From NCBI GenBank assembly GCA_963662155.1, contig OY759261.1, positions 9,829,572 through 9,893,571 of the forward strand: 64,000 nt of DNA, given 5' to 3'. Both the position numbers and the translations under genes were made by a program. The stretch is from Lamellibrachia columna (lineage: Eukaryota > Annelida > Polychaeta > Sabellida > Siboglinidae). Numbering within the stretch: the first letter of the stretch is position 1; every line of letters starts with the position of its first letter. This document shows positions 54,131 to 64,000 of the stretch, in pieces. The notes beneath the pieces were generated by a model, which had not been told where the DNA came from, did not search any database, and saw only the letters and a program-made list of their open reading frames with translations.

Positions 54131-57100
54131 ATACCTTGAGGTCACAGCGTGAGTTGTGGTGGTGGTAGCGGGTGTATGCGGTACGTTGAGGTTACAGCGT
54201 GAGTTGTGGTGGTGGTAGTGGGTGTATGCGGTACGTTGAGGTTACAGCGTGAGTTGCGGTGGTGGTAGCGGGTGTATGTGGTACGTCGAGGTTACAGCGT
54301 GAGTTGTGGTGGTGGTAGCGGGTGTATGCGGTAGGTTGAGGTTACAGCGTGAGTTGTGGTGGTGGTAGCGGGTGTATGCGGTACGTTGAGGTTACAGCGT
54401 GAGTTGTAGTGGTGGTAGCGGGTGTATGCGGTACGTCGAGGTTACAGCGTGAGTTGTGGTGGTGGTAGTGGGTGTATGTGGTACGTCGAGGTTACAGCGT
54501 GAGTTGTGGTGGTGGTAGCGGGTGTATGTGGTACGTCGAGGTGACAGCGTGAGTTGTGGTGGTGGTAGCTGGTGTATGTGGTACGTCGAGGTTACAGCGT
54601 GAGTTGTGGTGGTGGTAGTGGGTGTATGCGGTACGTCGAGGTTACAGCGTGAGTTGTGGTGGTGGTAGCGGGTGTATGTGGTACGTCGAGGTGACAGCGT
54701 GAGTTGTGGTGGTGGTAGCGGGTGTATGTGGTACGTCGAGGTGACAGCGTGAGTTGTGGTGGTGGTAGCGGGTGTATGTGGTACGTCGAGGTTACAGCGT
54801 GAGTTGTGGTGGTGGTAGTGGGTGTATGCGGTACGTCGAGGTTACAGCGTGAGTTGTGGTGGTGGTAGCGGGTGTATGCGGTAGGTTGAGGTTACAGCGT
54901 GAGTTGTGGTGGTGGTAGCGGGTCTATGTGGTACGTCGAGGTTACAGCGTGAGTTGTGGTGGTGGTAGCGGGTGTATGCGGTACGTCGAGGTTACAGCGT
55001 GAGTTGTGGTGGTGGTAGCGGGTGTATGCGGTACGTCGAGGTTACAGCGTGAGTTGTGGTGGTGGTAGCGGGTGTATGCGGTACGTCGAGGTTACAGCGT
55101 GAGTTGTGGTGGTGGTAGCGGGTGTATGTGGTACGTCGAGGTTACAGCGTGAGTTGTGGTGGTGGTAGCGGGTGTATGCGGTACGTCGAGGTTACAGCGT
55201 GAGTTGTGGTGGTGGTAGCGGGTGTATGCGGTACGTCGAGGTTACAGCGTGAGTTGTGGTGGTGGTAGCGGGTGTATGCGGTAGGTCGAGGTTACAGCGT
55301 GAGTTGTGGTGGAGGTAGCTGGTGTATGTGGTACGTCGAGGTTACAGCGTGAGTTGTGGTGGTGGTAGCGGGTGTATGTGGTACGTCGAGGTTACAGCGT
55401 GAGTTGTGGTGGTGGTAGCGGGTGTATGTGGTACGTCGAGGTTACAGCGTGAGTTGTGGTGGTGGTAGCGGGTGTATGCGGTAGGTTGAGGTTACAGCGT
55501 GAGTTGTGGTGGTGGTAGCGGGTGTATGCGGTACGTCGAGGTTACAGCGTGAGTTGTGGTGGTGGTAGCGGGTGTTTGTGGTACGTCGAGGTTACAGTGT
55601 GAGTTGTGGTGGCGGTAGCGGGTGTATGCGGTACGTCGAGGTTACAGCGTGAGTTGTGGTGGAGGTAGCTGGTGTATACGGTACGTCGAGGTTACAGCGT
55701 GAGTTGTGGTGGTGGTAGCCGGTGTATGTGGTACGTCGAGGTTACAGCGTGAGTTTTGGTGGTGGTAGCGGGTGTATGTGGTACGTCGAGGTTACAGCGT
55801 GAGTTGTGGTGGTGGTAGCGGGTGTATGCGGTAGGTTGAGGTTACAGCGTGAGTTGTGGTGGTGGTAGCGGGTGTATGCGGTACGTCGAGGTTACAGCGT
55901 GAGTTGTGGTGGTGGTAGCGGGTGTATGCGGTACGTCGAGGTTACAGCGTGAGTTGTGGTGGTGGTAGCGGGTGTATGCGGTACGTCGAGGTTACAGCGT
56001 GAGTTGTGGTGGTGGTAGCGGGTGTATGTGGTACGTCGAGGTGACAGCGTGAGTTGTGGTGGTGGTAGCGGGTGTATGCGGTACGTCGAGGTTACAGCGT
56101 GAGTTGTGGTGGTGGTAGCGGGTGTATGCGGTACGTCGAGGTTACAGCGTGAGTTGTGGTGGTGGTAGCGGGTGTATGCGGTACGTCGAGGTGACAGCGT
56201 GAGTTGTGGTGGTGGTAGCGGGTGTATGTGGTACGTCGAGGTTACAGCGTGAGTTGTGGTGGTGGTAGCGGGTGTATGTGGTACGTCGAGGTGACAGCGT
56301 GAGTTGTGGTGGTGGTAGCGGGTGTATGTGGTACGTCGAGGTTACAGCGTGAGTTGTGGTGGTGGTAGCGGGTGTATGCGGTACGTCGAGGTGACAGCGT
56401 GAGTTGTGGTGGTGGTAGCGGGTGTATGCGGTACGTCGAGGTGACAGCGTGAGTTGTGGTGGTGGTAGCGGGTGTATGCGGTACGTCGAGGTTACAGCGT
56501 GAGTTGTGGTGGTGGTAGCGGGTGTATGCGGTACGTCGAGGTTACAGCGTGAGTTGTGGTGGTGGTAGCGGGTGTATGCGGTACGTCGAGGTTACAGCGT
56601 GAGTTGTGGTGGTGGTAGCGGGTGTATGCGGTACGTCGAGGTTACAGCGTGAGTTGTGGTGGTGGTAGCGGGTGTATGCGGTACGTCGAGGTTACAGCGT
56701 GAGTTGTGGTGGTGGTAGCGGGTGTATGCGGTACGTCGAGGTTACAGCGTGAGTTGTGGTGGTGGTAGCGGGTGTATGCGGTACGTCGAGGTTACAGCGT
56801 GAGTTGTGGTGGTGGTAGCGGGTGTATGCGGTACGTCGAGGTGACAGCGTGAGTTGTGGTGGTGGTAGCGGGTGTATGCGGTACGTCGAGGTTACAGCGT
56901 GAGTTGTGGTGGTGGTAGCGGGTGTATGTGGTACGTCGAGGTGACAGCGTGAGTTGTGGTGGTGGTAGCGGGTGTATGTGGTACGTCGAGGTTACAGCGT
57001 GAGTTGTGGTGGTGGTAGCGGGTGTATGCGGTACGTCGAGGTGACAGCGTGAGTTGTGGTGGTGGTAGCGGGTGTATGCGGTACGTCGAGGTGACAGCGT

Positions 57101-59730
57101 GAGTTGTGGTGGTGGTAGCGGGTGTATGCGGTACGTCGAGGTTACAGCGTGAGTTGTGGTGGTGGTAGCGGGTGTATGCGGTACGTCGAGGTTACAGCGT
57201 GAGTTGTGGTGGTGGTAGCGGGTGTATGCGATACGTCGAGGTGACAGCGTGAGTTGTGGTGGTGGTAGCGGGTGTATGCGGTACGTCGAGGTGACAGCGT
57301 GAGTTGTGGTGGTGGTAGCGGGTGTATGCGGTACGTCGAGGTGACAGCGTGAGTTGTGGTGGTGGTAGCGGGTGTATGCGGTACGTCGAGGTGGCAGCGT
57401 GAGTTGTGGTGGTGGTAGCGGGTGTATGCGGTACGTCGAGGTGACAGCGTGAGTTGTGGTGGTGGTAGCGGGTGTATGCGGTACGTCGAGGTTACAGCGT
57501 GAGTTGTGGTGGTGGTAGCGGGTGTATGTGGTACGTCGAGGTTACAGCGTGAGTTGTGGTGGTGGTAGCGGGTGTATGTGGTACGTCGAGGTTACAGCGT
57601 GAGTTGTGGTGGTGGTAGCGGGTGTATGTGGTACGTCGAGGTGACAGCGTGAGTTGTGGTGGTGGTAGCGGGTGTATGTGGTACGTCGAGGTTACAGCGT
57701 GAGTTGTGGTGGTGGTAGCGGGTGTATGTGGTACGTCGAGGTGACAGCGTGAGTTGTGGTGGTGGTAGCGGGTGTATGTGGTACGTCGAGGTTACAGCGT
57801 GAGTTGTGGTGGTGGTAGCGGGTGTATGCGGTACGTCGAGGTGACAGCGTGAGTTGTGGTGGTGGTAGCGGGTGTATGCGGTACGTCGAGGTTACAGCGT
57901 GAGTTGTGGTGGTGGTAGCGGGTGTATGCGGTACGTCGAGGTTACAGCGTGAGTTGTGGTGGTGGTAGCGGGTGTATGCGGTACGTCGAGGTTACAGCGT
58001 GAGTTGTGGTGGTGGTAGCGGGTGTATGCGGTACGTCGAGGTTACAGCGTGAGTTGTGGTGGTGGTAGCGGGTGTATGCGGTACGTCGAGGTTACAGCGT
58101 GAGTTGTGGTGGTGGTAGCGGGTGTATGCGGTACGTCGAGGTTACAGCGTGAGTTGTGGTGGTGGTAGCGGGTGTATGTGGTACGTCGAGGTGACAGCGT
58201 GAGTTGTGGTGGTGGTAGCGGGTGTATGTGGTACGTCGAGGTTACAGCGTGAGTTGTGGTGGTGGTAGCGGGTGTATGTGGTACGTCGAGGTGACAGCGT
58301 GAGTTGTGGTGGTGGTAGCGGGTGTATGTGGTACGTCGAGGTTACAGCGTGAGTTGTGGTGGTGGTAGCGGGTGTATGCGGTACGTCGAGGTGACAGCGT
58401 GAGTTGTGGTGGTGGTAGCGGGTGTATGTGGTACGTCGAGGTTACAGCGTGAGTTGTGGTGGTGGTAGCGGGTGTATGCGGTACGTCGAGGTGACAGCGT
58501 GAGTTGTGGTGGTGGTAGCGGGTGTATGTGGTACGTCGAGGTTACAGCGTGAGTTGTGGTGGTGGTAGCGGGTGTATGCGGTACGTCGAGGTGACAGCGT
58601 GAGTTGTGGTGGTGGTAGCGGGTGTATGCGGTACGTCGAGGTTACAGCGTGAGTTGTGGTGGTGGTAGCGGGTGTATGCGGTACGTCGAGGTTACAGCGT
58701 GAGTTGTGGTGGTGGTAGCGGGTGTATGCGGTACGTCGAGGTTACAGCGTGAGTTGTGGTGGTGGTAGCGGGTGTATGCGGTACGTCGAGGTTACAGCGT
58801 GAGTTGTGGTGGTGGTAGCGGGTGTATGCGGTACGTCGAGGTTACAGCGTGAGTTGTGGTGGTGGTAGCGGGTGTATGCGGTACGTCGAGGTGACAGCGT
58901 GAGTTGTGGTGGTGGTAGCGGGTGTATGTGGTACGTCGAGGTGACAGCGTGAGTTGTGGTGGTGGTAGCGGGTGTATGCGGTACGTCGAGGTGACAGCGT
59001 GAGTTGTGGTGGTGGTAGCGGGTGTATGCGGTACGTCGAGGTGGCAGCGTGAGTTGTGGTGGTGGTAGCGGGTGTATGCGGTACGTCGAGGTGACAGCGT
59101 GAGTTGTGGTGGTGGTAGCGGGTGTATGCGGTACGTCGAGGTTACAGCGTGAGTTGTGGTGGTGGTAGCGGGTGTATGTGGTACGTCGAGGTTACAGCGT
59201 GAGTTGTGGTGGTGGTAGCGGGTGTATGTGGTACGTCGAGGTTACAGCGTGAGTTGTGGTGGTGGTAGCGGGTGTATGTGGGACGTCGAGGTGACAGCGT
59301 AAGTTGTGGTGGTGGTAGCGGGTGTATGTGGTACGTCGAGGTTACAGCGTGAGTTGTGGTGGTGGTAGCGGGTGTATGTGGTACGTCGAGGTGACAGCGT
59401 GAGTTGTGGTGGTGGTAGCGGGTGTATGTGGTACGTCGAGGTTACAGCGTGAGTTGTGGTGGTGGTAGCGGGTGTATGCGGTACGTCGATGTTACAGCGT
59501 GAGTTGTGGTGGTGGTAGCGGGTGTATGCGGTACGTCGAGGTTACAGCGTGAGTTGTGGTGGTGGTAGCGGGTGTATGCGGTACGTCGAGGTTACAGCGT
59601 GAGTTGTGGTGGTGGTAGCGGGTGTATGCGGTACGTCGAGGTTACAGCGTGAGTTGTGGTGGTGGTAGCGGGTGTATGTGGTACGTCGAGGTTACAGCGT
59701 GAGTTGTGGTGGTGGTGGCGGGTGTATGCG
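54131..59730. repeat. 50-bp satellite array, 112 units with no length change
   Basis: Unit GTTACAGCGTGAGTTGTGGT, GGTGGTAGCGGGTGTATGCG, GTACGTCGAG. The array is exactly 5600 bp, so no unit has gained or lost a base. Variation is confined mainly to GTTACA/GTGACA, TATGCG/TATGTG and, near the left edge, CGTTGAG/CGTCGAG. The rare GTGGCA variant occurs at 57391 and 59041, 33 units apart, and the T/G pattern matches over at least 12 units around both. The plus strand is G/T-rich with GGTGGTGG runs. No open frame. Confidence 0.97.
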
Positions 59731-59849
59731 AGCAGCAGCCTTTCACAATTATTCAATATGCTATTTTTTAAAGGAATGCATTGGCAAAAATCTGCATGTT
59801 AGCGGTACATCAATATGATTTGTACAGCTATACTTATACGATATTAAAA

Positions 59850-61745
59850 TCAATACACTGTCAGCGGGCTTTTCTCCTTCAATATTCTGTCAACGGGCTT
59901 GCATCCCTCAATACGCTGTTAACGGTTTTGTCTCCCTCGATAAACTGTCAACGGGCTTGTATCCCTCAATACGCTGTTAAAGGGCTTGTCTCCCTCAATA
60001 CGCTGTTAACGTACTTGTCTCCCTCAATACACTGTTAACGGGCTTGTCTCCCTCAATACGCTTTCAACGGGCTTGTCTCCCTCAATACACTGTCAACGGG
60101 CTTGTCTCCCTCAAAACGCTGTCAACGGGCTTGTTTCCCTCTATACAATGTGAACGGGCTTGTCTCTCTCAATACACTGTTAACGGGCTTGTCTCCCTCA
60201 ATATGTTGTCAACGGGCTTGTCTCCCTCTATACACTGTGAACGGGCTTGTCTCAATCAATACGCTTTTAACGTACTTGTCTCCCTCAATACACTGTTAAC
60301 GGGCTTGTCTCCCTCAATACACTGTCAACGGGCTTGTCTCCCTCAATACGCCGTCAACGGGCTTGTCTCCCTCCATACACTGTCAACGGGCTTGTATCCC
60401 TCAATACGCTGTCAACGGGCTTGTCTCCCTCAATACGCTGTCAACGGGCTCGTCTCCCTCAATACACTGTCAACGGGTTTATATCCCTCAATACGCTGTC
60501 AACGGGTTTGTATCCCTCAATACACTGTCAACGGCTTGTCTCCCTCAATACGCCGTCAACGGGCTTGTCTCCCTCCATACACTGTCAACGGGCTTGTATC
60601 CCTCAATACGCTGTCAACGGGCTTGTCTCCCTCAATACGCTGTCAACGGGCTCGTCTCCCTCAATACACTGTCAACGGGTTTATATCCCTCAATACGCTG
60701 TCAACGGGCTTGTATCCCTCAATACACTGTCAACGGGCTTGTCTCCCTCAATACGCTGTCAACGGGCTTGTCTCCCTCAATACACTGTCAACGGGTTTAT
60801 ATCCCTCAATACGCTGTCAACGGGCTTGTCTCCCTCAATACACTGTCAACGGGCTTGTCTCCTTCAATACGCTGTCAACGTGCTTGTCTCCCTCAATACG
60901 ATGTCAACGGGCTTGTCTCTCTCAATACACTGTCAACGGGCTTGTATCCCTCTATACACTGTGAACGGGCTTGTCTCTCTCAATACACTGTCAACTGGCT
61001 TGTCTCTCTCAATACACTGTCAACGGGCTTGTCTCCCTCAATACGCTGTCAACGGGCTTGAATCCCTCTATACACTGTGAACGGGCTTGTCTCTCTCAAT
61101 ACACTGTCAACTGGCTTGTCTCTCTCAATACACTGTCAACTGGCTTGTCTCTCTCAATACACTGTCAACGGGCTTGTCTCTCTCAATACACTGTCAACGG
61201 GCTTGTCTCCCTCAATACACTCTCAACGGGCTTGTATCCCTCTATACACTGTGAACGGGCTTGTCTCCCTCAATACACTGTCAACGGGCTTGTCTCCCTC
61301 AATACACTCTCAACGGGCTTGTATCCCTCAATACATTGTCAACGGGCTTGTCTCCCTCAATACACTGTCAACGGGTTTATATCCCTCAATACACTGTCAA
61401 CGGGTTTATATCCCTCAATACGCTGTCAACGGGTTTGTCTCCCTCAATACACTGCCAACGGGCTTGTCTCTCTCAATACACTGTCAACGAGCTTGTCTCC
61501 CTCAATACGCTGTCAACGGGCTTGTCTCCCTCAATACGCTGTCAACGGGCTTGTCTCCCTCAATACACTATCGACGGGATTGTCTCCCTCAATACGCTGT
61601 CAACGGGCTTGTATCCCTCAATACGCTGTTAACGGGCTTGTCTCCCTCAATACACTGTCAACGGGCTTGTATCCCTCAATACGCTGTTAACGGGCTTGTC
61701 TCCTTCAATACACTGTCAACGGGCGTGTCTCCCTCAACACGCCGT
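59850..61745. repeat. 29-bp minisatellite, about 65 units
   Basis: CTGTCAACGGGCTTGTCTCC then CTCAATAC(G/A). Variation includes TTAAC, GTATCCCTC and TCTCTCTC. It is open in all three plus frames because the unit lacks stops in any register; non-coding. Confidence 0.96.
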
Positions 61746-61934
61746 GGATGACGCTGGGTACGGTGAAAATCAGACAGTGTTGGCAAGTCACAAACTGGCA
61801 AGTCAAGTCAAGTCTCAAGTCAATGACTGCCAAGTCGAAGTGAAGTCTCGAGTCATCTCTCTGAAGTCAAGTCCCAATACTGGGTCCACCAATGGCCAGG
61901 GTTTTTATGGTTTGTCTGGTGTACTTTTAGAGGA
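61746..61934. other. Short unique spacer with AAGTC-rich sequence
   Basis: Degenerate AAGTC repeats (61791-61880) between two minisatellites. Confidence 0.6.
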
Positions 61935-63183
61935 CATTTTGGCGGATGCTGTCCCGCCACAACATTAGGTGGATGCTGTCCCGCCACAACATTATGTGGA
62001 TGCTGTCCCGCCACAACATTAGGTGGATGCTGTCCCGCCACAACATTAGGTGGATGCTGTCCCGTCACAACATTAGGTGGATGCTGTCCCGTCACAACAT
62101 TAGGTGGATGCTGTCCCGCCACAACATTAGGTGGACGCTGTCCCGCCACAACATTAGGTGGATGCTGTTCCGTCACAACATTAGGTGGATGCTGTCCCAC
62201 CACAACATTAGGTGGATGCTGTCCCGTCACAACATTAGGTGGATGATGTCCCGGCCCAACATTAAGTGGATGCTGTCCCGCCACAACATTAGGTGGATGC
62301 TGTCCCGTCACAACATTAGGTGGATGCTGTCCCGCCACAACATTAGGTGAATGCTATCCCGGCACAACATTAGGTGGATGCTGTCCCACCACAACATTAG
62401 GTGGATGGTGTCCCGTCACAACATTAGGTGGATGCTATCCCGCCACAACATTAAGTGTATGCTGTCCCACCACAACATTAGGTGGATGCTGTCCCGTCAC
62501 AACATTAGGTGGATGCTGTCCCGCCACAAAATTAGGTGTATGCTGTCCAGCCACAACATTAGGTGGATGCTATCCCGTCACAACATTAGGTGGATGCTAT
62601 CCCGGCAAAACATTAGGTGTATGCTGTGCCACAACAAAACATTAGGTGGATGCTGTCCCGCCACAACATTAGGTGGATGCTGTACCACCACAACATTAGT
62701 TGGATGGTGTCCCGTCACAACATTAGGTGGATGCTGTCCCGCCACAAAATTAGGTGGATGCTATCCCGGCACAACATTAGGTGGATGCTATCCCGCCACA
62801 ACATTAGGTGGATGCTGTCCCACCACAACTTTAGTTGGATGCTGTCCCGCCACAACATTAGGTGGATGCTGTCCCGCCACAACATTAGTTGGATGCTGTC
62901 CAGCCACAACATTAGTTGGATGCTGTCCCGCCACAACATTAGATGGATGCTGTCCCACCACAACATTAGGTGGATGCTGTCCCACCACAACTTTAGTTGG
63001 ATGCTGTCCTGCCACAACGTTAGGTGGATGCTGTCCCGCCACAACATTAGTTGGATGCTGTCCTGCCACAACATTAGGTGGATGCTGTCCCACCACAACT
63101 TTAGTTGGATGCTGTCCTGCCACAACGTTAGGTGGATGCTGTCCCGCCACAACATTAGTTGGATGCTGTCCCGGCACAACATT
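61935..63183. repeat. 27-bp minisatellite, about 46 units
   Basis: GGTGGATGCTGTCCCGCCAC plus AACATTA. 27 is a multiple of 3, giving 9-residue repeat frames on both strands. The units ending GTTGGATGCTG, absent from the left part, dominate after 62700. Confidence 0.96.
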
Positions 63184-63544
63184 GGTCAATCGTAATGCTT
63201 AATAATACTTAATAAATATTGCAGCCTGTCACAACAACGTGGTCTCGTTTTGTGTACGTTTCAGGCCACCAGACGTGTTAGCAAGTCACAAACAGGCAAG
63301 TCCGTACATTTCAACACTCCATCGTTCGTACGGAGTCTGCGTCATTTTAACAAAGCCTAAAAGTTACAGTGCCGGAAATTAAAATATCCGTCAATTAATG
63401 TTCATTGGACAATCAAATGGGAAGACATGTGCTTCCCAGTTTTTTTCTGTTTATTATTCGTGAATCTTGCAGGGAAATAACCTGTCGTGGACTGAGTGCG
63501 CCTAAAATGGGTCTACGCCCAGCTGGACCTGCTAACACTGAACC
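63184..63544. other. No recognisable gene
   Basis: Unique-looking sequence between arrays. Confidence 0.5.
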
Positions 63545-63765
63545 GTCGGCGCAGCGGGGTCGGCCGAGTAAAGACGACGACGAGGCAGCGGGGTCGGCCG
63601 AGTAAAGACGACGACGAGGCAGCGGGGTCGGCCGAGTAAAGACGACGACGAGGCAGCGGGGTCGGCCGAGTAAAGACGACGACGAGGCAGCGGGGTCGGC
63701 CGAGTAAAGACGTCGACGAGGCAGCGGGGTCGGCCGAGTAAAGACGACGACGAGGCAGCGGTGCT
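63545..63765. repeat. 34-bp GC-rich minisatellite, about 6 units
   Basis: GCAGCGGGGTCGGCCGAGTA plus AAGACGACGACGAG; nearly perfect, one GACGTCGAC variant. Confidence 0.96.
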
Positions 63766-64000
63766 ACATCGACGAGACACGGTCAACGACGTACGGGGAG
63801 CCACAACGTCCCACCTCCGCTGATGCTGTCGACGACCCGTGTATGCGATTTACTCTCGGCTTGCAGTAATAGTGACCATTTTGGATACTTTCACAGTGCA
63901 CATAAAGTCACCATATTGTATTTTTACTAGAAGTCTCTGAAGGAAAGTCATTGTTTTTATACGCGTGTCAAATGGCTAACTAAGTGTGAAATTATAATAA
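63766..64000. other. No recognisable gene at the right edge
   Basis: Nothing supported in the last ~235 bp. Confidence 0.5.

Noticed and set aside
59781..61751. Several 200-300-residue repeat ORFs in all three plus frames
   Set aside because: The 29-bp unit has no stop in any frame, so the same peptide text rotates between frames.
61946..63202. MLSRHNIRW-type repeat ORFs and minus-strand partners
   Set aside because: 27-bp satellite with no stops; no signal, domain or splice context.

Overview
This window looks like a repeat-saturated stretch of an animal nuclear genome, most likely an invertebrate. The evidence is several lineages of non-LTR retrotransposon, a DIRS/Ngaro-type tyrosine-recombinase retrotransposon, tRNA-derived SINEs with A and B boxes, DNA transposons with TA or 9-bp target duplications, and very abundant microsatellites and minisatellites. 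There are no bacterial operons, rRNAs, CRISPR arrays or intact host genes. I cannot name the species. Almost all long open frames are shadows of tandem repeats whose unit lacks stops.

Layout. 1-905: a 57-bp minisatellite. 1.4-9.1 kb: two copies of a jockey/CR1-like LINE (LINE-A), a different degenerate LINE (LINE-B) with an in-frame heptapeptide expansion inside its reverse transcriptase, and a foldback element built of GGTCCAT palindromes. 9.3-11.6 kb: an inverted-repeat element with TA flanks that carries a 693-bp MITE with a perfect 9-bp target duplication. 12-14.7 kb: mostly unrecognised DNA. 14.8-19 kb (minus strand): a Rex1/L2-like LINE split by a third LINE-A copy; the insertion is bounded by TCTGAT on both sides. 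19-23.6 kb: TA microsatellites, a candidate first exon of a secreted protein (20327-20441, minus), LINE-C fragments and a LINE-C-derived 77-81-bp array. 23.7-25.9 kb: CT-rich tract, then CCATGG palindromes. 26-34.3 kb: LINE-C fragment and long 29-, 33- and 28/29-bp arrays. 34.3-37.9 kb: two related SINEs and a 2.27-kb TA-flanked inverted-repeat element.

39.5-45.6 kb (minus strand) is a decayed Ngaro-like element. Its flanking repeats fall in the order A1-coding-B1-A2-B2, and pieces of an SGNH hydrolase, gag-like ORF, reverse transcriptase, RNase H/linker and tyrosine recombinase remain. 45.6-50 kb: unrecognised sequence plus TA, CT and purine tracts. 50.2-54.1 kb: a segmental duplication whose copies each hold an element with ~150-bp terminal inverted repeats. 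54.1-63.8 kb: almost wholly tandem arrays, led by a 5.6-kb array of exactly 112 units of 50 bp.

The most unusual theme is that several minisatellites have grown out of recognisable transposon sequence: a reverse transcriptase palm, a DIRS RT segment, a Ngaro terminal repeat, a SINE tRNA head, and a LINE C-terminus with its 3' UTR. No functional multi-gene system was found. The interest lies in nested insertions and in transposon-seeded tandem arrays.
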